Assembly: GCA_963576735.1 (NCBI GenBank)
Contig: OY755197.1
Coordinates: forward strand, 136,501-200,500
DNA from: Bedellia somnulentella
Lineage: Eukaryota > Arthropoda > Insecta > Lepidoptera > Bedelliidae
Direction of reading: 5' to 3'
DNA length: 64,000 nt
The position numbers and the translations under genes are program-made. The notes beneath the pieces are model-generated. The model did not search any database. It saw nothing but the letters and a program-made list of their open reading frames with translations, and was not told the DNA's origin. Below, piece after piece: positions 34,159 through 46,600 of this stretch (positions within the stretch are counted from its first letter, which is position 1; the number at the start of each line of letters is the position of its first letter).

Positions 34159-34348
34159 TTTGACTAAGAAAAGATGTGTGTTGCTGAGTTTCTTACGGGT
34201 TCTTCTCGCAACAATACACCTTCCGAATCCGAAGTAGAGTCAGTAGAGTAAGATTTAACTTATACGTAAGTTTGTGACGTTCAAAAAATAGAGAACAATT
34301 CTTTTTATTTTGAAATAAATATTTTTTATCTTTTTATCTTTTATCTTT

Positions 34349-35163
34349 AACACGCACAGGAAGGTTTTGATAAGGTTTCACACTGGATGACAGCTAACTT
34401 GTTAAGTCTAAATACTATTAAAACTAAATTTCTTACTTTTAGTATTCGACAAAACACACAGCCACATGAACCATTGATTATAGTATCTCATAATTCTAGT
34501 TGTGAAAGGCTTGTTCATTGTCAATGTCCTCAATTGAGTGAATGTGAAACGATAAAGTATCTTGGAGTTATTATCGATAATAAACTTTCTTTTAGGCCCC
34601 ATATTGAATTGCTTTCTTCAAGAGTACGTAAATTAATGTCAGTTTTTAAAAATCTTCGCCACGCTATGGACAAAGAAACACTAAAGATAGTGTATTACGC
34701 ATTGTGTGAGTCTATTTTAACATACTGCATAGGTGCATGGGGTGGTAGCTGCAGGTCCGTACTATTACAGCTTGAAAGAGCTCAGAGAGCAGTTTTAAAA
34801 GTTGGCTTATGCTTACCATTCTTATATCCAACAACTGAGCTCTATAAAGTTGCCGAAGTTTTGTCAGTTAGGAAATTATTTATTCTGCGACAAGTAGAAA
34901 AAATGCATAAAAGTAAAAGTGATGTTGAAACAAAAAAAATATCTCACTTGAGAAATACTGGTAGAGTTTTTAACATCCCTAAACTTAAAACGGCTTTCTC
35001 TGGGAGATTTCCATTGTTCCTATCAGGATTTATTTACAATAAAATTAATAAAATTTTGGATATCTCTAGCGTTTGTAGTCATAAGGCTAAGGAGATGGTT
35101 GCTACATGGTTGCACTCATTATCATATTCTGAGACAGAAGACATCCTAATTGTTCAACAGTGA
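34349..35163 (+). pseudogene. element B ORF2, C-terminal part
   Basis: Resumes the element B RT frame after element D, starting with AQEGFDKVSHWMTANLLSLN. Then follow thumb motifs (IKYLGVIIDNKLSFRPH) and the Arg/Leu-rich C-terminus, ending at a TGA at 35161-35163. No lesion in this part. It depends on the upstream parts, which are interrupted. Confidence 0.9.
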
Positions 35164-35542
35164 CAGAAGTAGCATTTTTCACTCACTCATTCATTCACGC
35201 ACATAAACACACACACGCCCCCACACACTCACACACACGCCCCCCCCCACACTCACTCACACATTCACACACACTTTCTCTTAAACACTATACATCCAAG
35301 TAAAATAGTTTCTTTTTTTTTTTCTATATATTATTTTCCTAGATCTGCTTATTTTGTATACTTTTTTAGTGTTAGGTTTTTCTTTAATAATTGTGTTTGT
35401 GTATAATTTTAATTTGGATATCAGTGTAAATATCGAGAAAGGCCACCCGCAATACAGGTTTTACCTAGTGCAGGGGCCATTGGAAAAATCGCTATGTAAC
35501 TCAAAATGCGCAATAAACAATTTTATTTATTTATTTATTTAT
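35164..35542 (+). repeat. 3' UTR of element B with CA-rich microsatellite and TTTA tail
   Basis: The 3' UTR contains an imperfect (CA/CACT)n tract with runs of C at about 35180-35276, then AATAAAC at 35511 and five TTTA-type units at 35519-35542 that abut element A at ATAC. The terminal microsatellite is the 3' tail used by this element group. Confidence 0.8.
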
Positions 35543-37608
35543 ATACTACTGCTTCTTACAACATTTGGCATGCTATTAACGTGCATCACATAACCAAGTG
35601 GCCCATATACTGAACCAGTTGGGACACCGTATTGAACGGATCCTTCAGAGCTCTTTACATTATTAACCAATACTCTAATTTTCCTGTTTTCTAAATATGT
35701 TTTGAGCCAATCGTTAACGGGTCCCCTGATTCCACATTCTTCCATGGCTTGCAGTAACCCACCGTGATTTAGAGTATCAAAAGCCTTCCGAAAATCTATA
35801 AATACAGCTATCGTAAATTGTCTTTTATTTAAATTATTATTAATATCGTTTGTGAATTTCTGTAATATAGTAGCTGTGCTCCTTTTAGGCCTAAATCCGT
35901 GCTGTACATCCGTAATAATTTGATGTTTTTCTAAAAATATATTTATTTGTTTTGTTAATATTTTCTCTAATATTTTGTTGATAGTACACAAAATTGCTAT
36001 TGGACGATAGTTGGTATATTCTGTGTGTGACCCACTCTTGTATATCGGTATAACCAGTGATATTTTTAAGATGTTAGGGTACACACCTTTACTTATACAT
36101 AAATTAATAAATAAAGCAAGCACACTACTAATTTTATCTTTAATTTCTTTAAGATCCCGTACTCTGATACCATCTAATCCCGGCGACTTACTGCACTCCA
36201 TGGAATCTATTATTTTTATTACAGAGAAACTGCTGACTTTTCTAAACAAAAACGATACATTACACGGTTTGACATATTCTGATCTTTCTAAAAATCTGAC
36301 GTTACATGAGTGCTTAATATTAGCTATTTCCTCGGTGAAAGTTCTACAAAATTCTTCACAGACTGACAATGTACTTAATTCCCTACACATATATTTATCT
36401 ATGACCCTATCAACACTTAAGTTTCTTTTGCCTAGCCATTCATTTATATTGCACCATACCTTTCTCATATCACCATTACAATCAATTAAAACGTTTTTTC
36501 TAAAATTATTCCTAGCCCTATTAATCATTTTGTTCGTTTTATTTCTATGTCTGGTATAACTTAGTCTAAGATTCATATTTTTTGGTGCTGTTTTCCACTG
36601 TCTAAAAAGCTGATCCCGTTGGTCTATCATTTTTTTCAGATCCTGATTGACCCACGGTTGAGTTGATCGCTGCTTTCGAGTAAATAAAACATAAGACGAT
36701 TTATAAACGTCACTAAAGACTTCAACAATTTTTTCATATAATAAAATTGGACATTCATACCCGTCAAATATACTCCAGTCAATTTGCTTCAGTTTTTCAC
36801 TCACCAACTTATTACTAAGCACATGTTTTGTCCCTGTATCGTGCTTCCCGTCGTAGTTAATACCGATATTTGCACCTATTAGGAAATGGTCCGCAACCCG
36901 TTTCTTTAACACATACGTACTCGTTTCGCACACAAACGCACTTCTTATAAATAAATGGTCAATACACGATTGAACTGTTTGTCCGGCCGTAATGACGTCA
37001 CGCGTGACGTCACGCACACCGCATTGTAGGTCATATTGTGACATCGTCGATAGGTATGAATCTGCTATAGGGCTTGGGCTAAGCGGTGAAATGTTTATGT
37101 TGCAGTCACCGACGTAAATTATTTCTTGCATCGTAGGTATTTCTTTTAAGGTATGATTTATTTCTTTTATAAACAGTTCTTTGTTAGAACTCGGCGGGCG
37201 ATAAACAGCAATTAAATATGCGCTATAGGTATCCAGTGTCAGCTGTCCCATGATAACTTCTGCACTTTTAAAACATACTTTTAAGTCAGTAAAGCGTATG
37301 TTTTGTTTGGTGTATATTATAATTCCCCCTCCTCTTTGATTTTCCCGGGTTTTATGGTGCATTTCGAACCCATTAATGGTATACATACATATTTCTTCGC
37401 TGCGTAGGTTAATTTCAGTAAGGACAATTATATCAATCTCTGTGATGTTTTCGGATAGTAAGGTCAATAGTACATTAAAATGTTTGCGTAATGAACACAC
37501 ATTCATGTGGACAATTTGAAGCTGATTCTTATTCGCTTTTACATGTCTATTCCATTGTTCTAATTCATCGAAATTATGGAAATGTATGTCTTGTAGATCG
37601 AATTTCAA
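35543..37608 (-). pseudogene. element A ORF2, 5' part (endonuclease and RT up to YADD)
   Basis: Minus-strand endonuclease and RT. Endonuclease: IVHMNVCSL (Asn), LTEINL (Glu), YRPPSSN, YVGDCNINI, CIDHLFI and VADHFLIG (His). RT: NYRPIAILCTINKILEK, HGFRPKRSTATIL, AVFIDFRKAFDTLNH (Asp) and GVPTGSVYGPLGYVMHVN. The frame is cut at 35543 by element B, just before the YADD box found at 20400. No ATG starts the frame: TTG at 37608 follows a TAG directly, and the first ATG is within the endonuclease motif. Either a start was lost or a non-AUG start is used. Confidence 0.88.
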
Positions 37609-37680
37609 CTAATAATGGTATTAACAGTGTATGTATCATAATGGTTACATAACCCTTTTAGATAAGAACTATGTAGGTAG

Positions 37681-38481
37681 TTACTTATCCGCTATGTCTA
37701 TGTTCAGTAAGTCACCTTCGTTGCGAATGCAACGGATTTTCTTTTCCGTGTCATCTTTTTTGATAAGAATCTTTGAGTTTTGAACCCAAATATATTTATA
37801 TGCAGGTTTTAGCTTCTTCCTTACCTCCCATAATAGCTGTCGCTTGAAAAAAGTGAGGTCTTCGTTTATATAGACTCTGCCAAGCACTCCGTTATCATAA
37901 ATATCATTATTAGTTATAACGGTCTTTCGTTTACTCAGCCATTCATCGCGCGCATTTTTATTTTGTAGGGTAATAATGACCGGGCGGGGCCGCTTGTTCT
38001 CTGGCTTTTCTACGCCTACCCTCTTTATTTCCTGAATCAGTTTTTGGTTAACGCCGATTATATTACTTATTTTTTGTGCTATTTCCATTAAATTTTCGTT
38101 GGCGTGTTTTTCGAGCCCAAAAATTTCGACATTTTGATCTTTTTGTCTTTGCTCCAGGCCTTCTACCCTCTCTTCCAGCGCTTTGTTACACTTGTCTAAA
38201 AACACATTCTTTTGTTCTAATGCTTTTATCTTCTTTACGGCTTCATTTTTAAATTCAAACAATTCTTGGTATTTTTCCGCGTAGAATTCCACAGATTTAA
38301 TCAAGTCTTGTTGCTGTTTTTCCATTTTATACAAAATTTCTAATTTTTTATTCATATCACTGAGAATATTTTCCATTGTAGGCTTCGCAGGGCTGCTAGT
38401 TTGTGCTATTGGGATTTCCGCATTTTCCATTGACTGACAATCGTCACAGGTTTCATTCAACAAGATTTTTTTATTTTTATG
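37681..38481 (-). pseudogene. element A ORF1 (coiled coil and FP25K-like domain), 5'-truncated
   Basis: ORF1 of element A enters at the insertion boundary (38481) and ends at a TAA at 37683-37681. It has a long coiled coil (about residues 25-120), then the FP25K-like domain (RPRPVIITLQNKNARDEWL, VYINEDLTFFKRQLLWE, YKYIWVQNSKILIKKDD). The two residues CDDC near the start may be the last part of a lost zinc finger. The apparent frame extends a few codons into satellite at 38482-38499, which is not part of the element. The gap to ORF2 is 72 bp with stops in all useful frames. Confidence 0.85.
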
Positions 38482-39233
38482 ATATCGGTGATTAGGCACG
38501 CAAAAAATCGGATTAAGCGACAGCTATCGAATTCAACAGAAAAAAGTGGCAATTCGCCTACAAAAAATTAAAAATAATTACAAAAAAACCAAAATTTTTG
38601 ATGATATTTTACACTTAAACTGCCTACAAAAAATTAAAAATAATTACGAAAAAGGGATACAAAAGTCAAGAATCAATTTTAGAAATTCTCACGCCCATAC
38701 ATTACGTACTGCGCTAAGGTTAACTTTAAAAGTACATTTTTTGAGATTTTCTCGAAATCTATTGGGCCTACATCGGTGTTTAGGCACTCAAAAAACAGTT
38801 TCAAGCGAAAGCTATTGAATATATTACAAAAAAATGGCAGTACTGCCTACAAAAAATTAAAAATAATTACGAAAAACCTATATTTTAAATGTTTTTTTAC
38901 ACTTAAAACTAAACATTTTTTTTTTCAGGTCGCCGAAACACTGCTAAATGATGGTAAGTAGCTATGATTAGCAAAAAGAACACAAAAAGGGGGTACAAAA
39001 GCCAGAAATTAACTTTAAAAATTCTCACGCCCATACATTACGTATTGCGCTAAGGTAAACTTTTGAAAATCAATTTTTTGAGTTTTTCTCACAAACTATT
39101 GGGCCTATATCGGTGATTAGGCACTCAAAAAATCGGATTCAGCGAGAGCTATCAAATACAATAGAAAAAAGTGGCAGTTTGCCTACAAAACATTAAAAAT
39201 AATTACAAAAAACCAAAATTTTTATGATATTTT
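38482..39233 (+). repeat. satellite array, block 6
   Basis: Continues the monomer split by element A. Near 38618 the array jumps from a variant-1 monomer to the same deletion-bearing variant-3 unit seen at about 17470 (AATTACGAAAAAGGGATAC). It returns to variant 2 near 38990 and breaks at 39233 into inverted satellite. Confidence 0.95.
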
Positions 39234-39707
39234 AAGCTTTCGCTTAATCCGATTTTTGAGTGCCTAATCACCGATATAGGCCTAATAGTTTTTGAGAAAA
39301 TCTCAAAAAATTAATTTTCAAAAGTTCACCTTAGCGCAATACGTAATGTATGGGCGTGAGGATTTCTAAAATTAATTCTTGACTTTTGTACCCCCTTTTT
39401 GTGTTCTTTTTGCTAATTATAGCTAATTACCATCATTTAGCAGCGTTCCGCCTTCCGCGACCTGAAAAATAATAATAATTGTTAGTTTTAAGTGTAGAAT
39501 ATCATCAAAAATTTTGGTTTTTTGTAATTATTTTTAATTTTTTAGGCGAATTGCCACTTTTTTCTATTGTAGTCGATAGCTTTTGCTTAATCCGATTTTT
39601 TAAGTGCCTAAAACCGATATGGGCCCAATAGTTTTTGAGAAAATCTCAAAAAAATAATTTTCAAAAGTTCACCTTAGCGCAATACGTAATGTATGGGCGT
39701 GAGGATT
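39234..39707 (-). repeat. satellite array, block 7, inverted
   Basis: About 1.4 monomers in the opposite orientation to every other block (CTCAAAAACTATTAGGCC now reads in reverse complement; GCGACCTGAAAAATAATAAT at about 39457). The plus-to-minus switch is at GATATTTTA|AGCTTTCGC. The block leads directly into the minus-strand BEL gag piece. Confidence 0.95.
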
Positions 39708-40699
39708 TTTGTGTCGTGCTTGCTACGTTGAATGGATTCAAGTATATCTGCCCGAGTTCTAAGAAAAGTAAAAAAATCGTCGAGAGAAGGAATGTCCGAT
39801 ATAGTGCTTCTGTGCTCCTCCCATTTTAAACAAGTGCTATTATCTAGTTTGGCAGTAACCAAATGAATAATTAAAACGTCCCACTTGTCTGTAGGCAGCC
39901 CTAAAGAACTAAGAGCTCGTAAGTTTTTGTTCACATGGTCTACTATGTATCTCAAGGACTTGTTGGTTTCACGGAAACATTCAAAATTTAACATAGAATT
40001 TAAATGATTACTAATTAGTTGCCTTTTGTTTTCAAATCGCTGGCATAGGAGGTCCCAAGCCTTTGGGTAATTTTCATTTGAAACCTCAAGGTTCCCAACG
40101 ACTCGAGCAGCTTCTCCCTCTAAATATGAATTTAAATAATAATATTTATGAATCCCCTGTATTTTACTGTTTCCGTGCACCAAAGATACAAAGGTTTCCT
40201 TGAACTCTAGCCATTTAAAATATGACCCATCAAAGTTTGGTATTTTTATGACAGGCAGTTTGAATGACAGACCATCGTGTTCACTATTGCAATGGTTAGA
40301 GCAAGTGGAAGAATTAGAGTGACAATCAAGATGAGGCTTAGAAGAATCATTATCACTTATGAGCTTTTGTGCTAAGGCAACAAGATAATCGAACTCTTGT
40401 TCCATTAAATCGCGCATAGTTAACTCACTTTCCTGATTATTATCATTTAGTAACTCTATTTGGCTCTTCAGCCCGTCGAACTCAACAAGTAAAGCTTCTA
40501 AGCGAGATAATTTCATTGCAAGTTGTTTTATTTCCAATTCACAAATAGAATCTGAAGAATTAAAAGATTCAATATAATTTTTAAATTTAGTTAATCGTCC
40601 TTTAATGCTACTGCGCTTAACAATTAAAGTCTTAAGCGAATCATCCTTTCCGGATTCGGAAGCCATTGCAATGAAATATCTGACTTAACGAAAGCAAAA
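39708..40699 (-). pseudogene. BEL gag fragment, near-identical to the gag at 51.7-52.7 kb
   Basis: Minus-strand gag of a BEL/Pao element (MASESGKDDSLK..., KIPNFDGSYFKWLEF, residues ~1-318) that stops at LESIQRSKHD and then reads into inverted satellite. It aligns at a constant offset of 12,008 bp to the BEL-1 gag, with only two base differences that I see (39752, A for T; 40476, T for G, giving Ile/Lys and Lys/Gln). The zinc knuckles and protease are missing. There is no LTR next to it. It rejoins plus-strand satellite at about 40700. Confidence 0.92.
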
Positions 40700-43600
40700 A
40701 GATTAGGGACTCAAAAAAATTTGATTAAGCGAAAGCTATCGATAACAACAGAAAAAAGTGGCAGTTCGCCCGAAAAAAATTAAAAATAATTACAAAAAAC
40801 CAAAATTTTTGTGATATTTTACACTTAAAACTAACAATTTTTATTATTTTTCAGGTCGCGGAAGGCGGAACGCTGCTAAATGGTGATAATTAGCTATAAC
40901 TAGCAAAAAGACAACAAAAAGGGGGTACAAAAGACATAAATTAACTTTAAAAATCCTCACGCCCATACATTACGTATTGCGCTAAGGTAAACTTTTGAAA
41001 ATCAATTTTTTGAGTTTTTCTCACAAACTATTGGGCCTATATCGGTGTTTAAACACTCAAAAAATCGGATTGAGCGAGAGCTATCAAATACAATAGAAAA
41101 AAATGGCAGTTTGCCTACAAAAAATTTAAAATAATTACAAAAAACCAAAATTTTTATGATATTTTACACTTAAAACTAACAATTTTTATTATTTTTCAGG
41201 TCGCGGAAGGCGGAACGCTGCTAAATGGTGATAATTAGCTATAACTAGCAAAAAGACAACAAAAAAGGGGTACAAAAGCCAGAAATTAACTTTAAAAATC
41301 CTCACGCCCATACATTACGTATTGCGCTAAGGTAAACTTTTGAAAATCAATTTTTTGAGTTTTTCTCACAAACTATTGGGCCTATATCGGTGTTTAGGCA
41401 CTCAAAAAATCGGATTCAGCGAGAGCTATCAAATACAATAGAAAAAAGTGGCAGTTTGCCTACAAAACATTAAAAATAATTACAAAAAACCAAAATTTTT
41501 ATGATATTTTACACTTAAAACTAACAATTTTTATTATTTTTCAGGTCGCGGAAGGCGGAACGCTGCAAAATGGTGATAATTAGCTATAACTAGCAAAAAG
41601 ACAACAAAAAGGGGGTACAAAAGACAGAAATTAACTTTAAAAATCCTCACGCCCATACATTACGTATTGCGCTAAGGTAAACTTTTGAAAATCAATTTTT
41701 TGAGTTTTTCTCACAAACTATTGGGCCTATATCGGTGTTTAGGCACTCAAAAAATCGGATTGAGCGAGAGCTATCAAATACAATAGAAAAAAATGGCAGT
41801 TTGCCTACAAAAAATTTAAAATAATTACAAAAAACCAAAATTTTTATGATATTTTACACTTAAAACTAACAATTTTTATTATTTTTCAGGTCGCGGAAGG
41901 CGGAACGCTGCTAAATGGTGATAATTAGCTATAACTAGCAAAAAGACAACAAAAAAGGGGTACAAAAGCCAGAAATTAACTTTAAAAATCCTCACGCCCA
42001 TACATTACGTATTGCGCTAAGGTAAACTTTTGAAAATCAATTTTTTGAGTTTTTCTCACAAACTATTGGGCCTATATCGGTGATTAGGCACTCAAAAAAT
42101 CGGATTCAGCGAGAGCTATCAAATACAACAGAAAAAAGTGGCAGTTTGCCTACAAAAAAATAAAAATAATTACAAAAAACCAAAATTATTGTGATATTTT
42201 ACACTTAAAACTATCAATTTTTATTATTTTTCAGGTCGCGGAAGGCGGAACGCTGCTAAATGGTGATAATTAGCTATAACTTGCAAAAAGACAACAAAAA
42301 GGGGGTACAAAAGACAGAAATTAACTTTAAAAATCCTCACGCCCATACATTACGTATTGCGCTAAGGTAAACTTTTGAAAATCAATTTTTTGAGTTTTTC
42401 TCACAAACTATTGGGCCCATATCGGTGTTTAGGCACTCAAAAAATCGGATTCAGCGAGAGCTATCAAATACAATAGAAAAAAGTGGCAGTTTGCCTACAA
42501 AACATTAAAAATAATTACAAAAAACCAAAATTTTTATGATATTTTACACTTAAAACTAACAATTTTTATTATTTTTCAGGTCGCGGAAGGCGGAACGCTG
42601 CTAAATGGTGATAATTAGCTATAACTAGCAAAAAGACAACAAAAAAGGGGTACAAAAGCCAGAAATTAACTTTAAAAATCCTCACGCCCATACATTACGT
42701 ATTGCGCTAAGGTAAACTTTTGAAAATCAATTTTTTGAGTTTTTCTCACAAACTATTGGGCCTATATCGGTGTTTAGGCACTCAAAAAATCGGATTCAGC
42801 GAGAGCTATCAAATACAATAGAAAAAAGTGGCAGTTTGCCTACAAAACATTAAAAATAATTACAAAAAAACAAAATTTTTATGATATTTTACACTTAAAA
42901 CTAACAATTTTTATTATTTTTCAGGTCGCGGAAGTCGGAACGCTGCAAAATGGTGATAATTAGCTATAACTAGCAAAAAGACAACAAAAAGGGGGTACAA
43001 AATACAGAAATTAACTTTAAAAATCCTCACGCCCATACATTACGTATTGCGCTAAGGTAAACTTTTGAAAATCAATTTTTTGAGTTTTTCTCACAAACTA
43101 TTGGGCCCATATCGGTGTTTAGGCACTCAAAAAATCGGATTCAGCGAGAGCTATCAAATACAATAGAAAAAAGTGGCAGTTTGCCTACAAAACATTAAAA
43201 ATAATTACAAAAAACCAAAATTTTTATGATATTTTACACTTAAAACTAACAATTTTTATTATTTTTCAGGTCGCGGAAGGCGGAACGCTGCAAAATGGTG
43301 ATAATTAGCTATAACTAGCAAAAAGACAACAAAAAGGGGGTACAAAAGACAGAAATTAACTTTAAAAATCCTCACGCCCATACATTACGTATTGCGCTAA
43401 GGTAAACTTTTGAAAATCAATTTTTTGAGTTTTTCTCACAAACTATTAGGCCTATATCGAAGATTAGGCACTCAAAAAATTTGATTAAGCGAAAGCTATC
43501 GATAACAACAGAAAAAAGAGGCAGTTCGCCCGAAAAAAATTAAAAATAATTACAAAAAACCAAAATTTTTGTGATATTTTACACTTAAAACTAACAATTT

Positions 43601-46600
43601 TTATTATTTTTCAGGTCGCGGAAGGCGGAACGCTGCTAAATGGTGATAATTAGCTATAACTAGCAAAAAGACAACAAAAAGGGGGTACAAAAGACAGAAA
43701 TTAACTTTAAAAATCCTCACGCCCATACATTACGTATTGCGCTAAGGTAAACTTTTGAAAATCAATATTTTGAGTTTTTCTCACAAACTATTGGGCCCAT
43801 ATCGGTGTTTAGGCACTCAAAAAATCGGATTCAGCGAGAGCTATCAAATACAATAGAAAAAAGTGGCAGTTTGCCTACAAAACATTAAAAATAATTACAA
43901 AAAACCAAAATTTTTATGATATTTTACACTTAAAACTAACAATTTTTATTATTTTTCAGGTCGCGGAAGGCGGAACGCTGCAAAATGGTGATAATTAGCT
44001 ATAACTAGCAAAAAGACAACAAAAAGGGGGTACAAAATACAGAAATTAACTTTAAAAATCCTCACGCCCATACATTACGTATTGCGCTAAGGTAAACTTT
44101 TGAAAATCAATTTTTTGAGTTTTTCTCACAAACTATTGAGCCCATATCGGTGTTTAGGCACTCAAAAAATCGGATTCAGCGAGAGCTATCAAATACAATA
44201 GAAAAAAGTGGCAGTTTGCCTACAAAACATTAAAAATAATTACAAAAAACCAAAATTTTTATGATATTTTACACTTAAAACTAACAATTTTTATTATTTT
44301 TCAGGTCGCGGAAGGCGGAACGCTGCAAAATGGTGATAATTAGCTATAACTAGCAAAAAGACAACAAAAAAAGGGTACAAAAGCCAGAAATTAACTTTAA
44401 AAATCCTCACGCCCATACATTACGTATTGCGCTAAGGTAAACTTTTGAAAATCAATTTTTTGAGTTTTTCTCACAAACTATTGGGCCTATATCGGTGTTT
44501 AGGCACTCAAAAAATCGGATTAAGCGAGCGCTATCAAATAAAATAGAAAAAAGTGGCAGTTTGCCTACAAAAAATTAAAAATAATTACAAAAAACCAAAA
44601 TTTTTATGATATTTTACACTTAAAACTAACAATTTTTATTATTTTTCAGGTCGCGGAAGGCGGAACGCTGCTAAATGGTGATAATTAGCTAAAACTAGCA
44701 AAAAGACAACAAAAAGGGGGTACAAAAGACAGAAATTAACTTTAAAAATCCTCACGCCCATACATTACGTATTGCGCTAAGGTAAACTTTTGAAAATCAA
44801 TTTTTTGAGTTTTTCTCACAAACTATTAGGCCTATATCGAAGATTAGGCACTCAAAAAATTTGATTAAGCGAAAGCTATCGATAACAACAGAAAAAAGAG
44901 GCAGTTTGCCCGAAAAAAATTAAAAATAATTACAAAAAACCAAAATTTTTGTGATATTTTACACTTAAAACTAACAATTTTTATTATTTTTCAGGTCGCG
45001 GAAGGCGGAACGCTGCTAAATGGTGATAATTAGCTATAACTAGCAAAAAGACAACAAAAAGGGGGTACAAAAGACAGAAATTAACTTTAAAAATCCTCAC
45101 GCCCATACATTACGTATTGCGCTAAGGTAAACTTTTGAAAATCAATTTTTTGAGTTTTTCTCACAAACTATTAGGCCTATATCGAAGATTCGGCACTCAA
45201 AAAATTGGATTAAGCGAAAGCTGTCCATAACAACAGAAATAAGTGGCAGTTCGCCCAAAAAAAATTAAAAATAATTACAAAAAACCAAAATTTTTGTGAT
45301 ATTTTACACTTAAAACTAACAATTTTTATTATTTTTCAGGTCGCGGAAGGCGGAACGCTGCTAAATGGTGATAATTAGCTATAACTAGCAAAAAGACAAC
45401 AAAAAGGGGGTACAAAAGACATAAATTAACTTTAAAAATCCTCACGCCCATACATTACGTATTGCGCTAAGGTAAACTTTTGAAAATCAATTTTTTGAGT
45501 TTTTCTTACAAACTATTGGGCCTATATCGGTGTTTAGGCACTCAAAAAATCGGATTGAGCGAGAGCTATCAAATACAATAGAAAAAAATGGCAAGTTGCC
45601 TACAAAAAATTTAAAATAATTACAAAAAACCAAAATTTTTATGATATTTTACACTTAAAACTAACAATTTTTATTATTTTTCAGGTCGCGGAAGGCGGAA
45701 CGCTGCTAAATGGTGATAATTAGCTATAACTAGCAAAAAGACAACAAAAAAGGGGTACAAAAGCCAGAAATTAACTTTAAAAATCCTCACGCCCATACAT
45801 TACGTATTGCGCTAAGGTAAACTTTTGAAAATCATTTTTTTGAGTTTTTCTCACAAACTATTGGGCCTATATCGGTGATTAGGCACTCAAAAAATCGGAT
45901 TCAGCGAGAGCTATCAAATACAATAGAAAAAAGTGGCAGTTTGCCTACAAAAAAATAAAAATAATTACAAAAAACCAAAATTTTTGTGATATTTTACACT
46001 TAAAACTAACAATTTTTATTATTTTTAGGTCGCGGACGGCGGAACGCTGCTAAATGGTGATAATTAGCTATTACTAGCAAAAAGACAACAAAAAGGGGGT
46101 ACAAAAGATAGAAATTAACTTTAAAAATCCTCACGCCCATACATTACGTATTGCGCTAAGGTAAACTTTAGAAAATCAATTTTTTGAGTTTTTCTCACAA
46201 ACTATTAGGCCTATATCGAAGATTCGGCACTAAAAAATTGGATTAAGCGAAAGCTGTCGATAACAACAGAAAAAAGTGGCAAATCGCCCAAAAAAAATAA
46301 AAAAAAAAATTACAAAAAACCAAAATTTTTGTGATATTTTACACTTAAAACTAAAATTTTTTATTATTTTTCAGGTCGCGGAAGGCGGAACGCTGCTTAA
46401 TAGTGATAATTAGCTATAACTAGCAAAAAGGCAACAAAAAGGGGGTACAAAAGACAGAAATTAACTTTAAAAATCCTCACGCCCATACATTACGGATTGC
46501 GCTAAGGTAAACTTTTAAAAAACAATTTTTTGAGTTTTTCTCACAAACTATTGGGCCTATATCGGTGATTAGGCACTCAAAAAATCGGATTCAGCGAGAG

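Larger units (their letters stand above)
28943..34348 (+). mobile_element. non-LTR retrotransposon D, apparently full length
   Basis: A 5.4-kb plus-strand element with a 4-bp AACA duplication (28939-28942 and 34349-34352). It has an 828-bp 5' leader, intact ORF1, ORF2 in the -1 frame, a short 3' UTR with AATAAATA and a (TATCTTTT)n tail. Both long frames are free of stops, so this is the most plausible recently active element in the window. A second, 3'-only copy of the family lies at 48021-48971 on the minus strand. Confidence 0.93.
20413..35542 (+). mobile_element. non-LTR retrotransposon B, split by elements C and D
   Basis: Element B inserted into A with a 4-bp ATAC duplication (20409-20412 and 35543-35546). 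Its parts are 20413-23677, 28248-28942 and 34349-35542. In order: 5' leader, PHD-finger ORF1, a hydrophobic middle ORF, ORF2 (endonuclease and RT), a 3' UTR with a CA-rich microsatellite, AATAAAC and a (TTTA)n tail at 35519-35542. ORF2 has one nonsense codon and is broken twice by younger insertions. The PHD/FP ORF1, 4-bp duplication and microsatellite tail fit the CR1/Jockey group; the exact clade is uncertain. Confidence 0.92.
19151..38481 (-). mobile_element. non-LTR retrotransposon A, split by element B
   Basis: Element A runs on the minus strand from 38481 to 35543 and continues from 20412 to 19151; the middle is element B. Its 3' end is a poly(A) (a T run at 19151-19160 on the plus strand) preceded by AATAAAGC. 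The satellite reads GGGCCTATAT before it and ATATCGGTGATTAGG after it, giving a 4-bp ATAT duplication (19147-19150 and 38482-38485) and a perfectly restored monomer. The two halves join inside the RT gene just before the YADD box. The 5' end is truncated within ORF1. Confidence 0.93.

Noticed and set aside
35176..35276. CA-rich tract considered as a locus of its own
   Set aside because: It lies inside the 3' UTR of element B and is best explained as its internal microsatellite.
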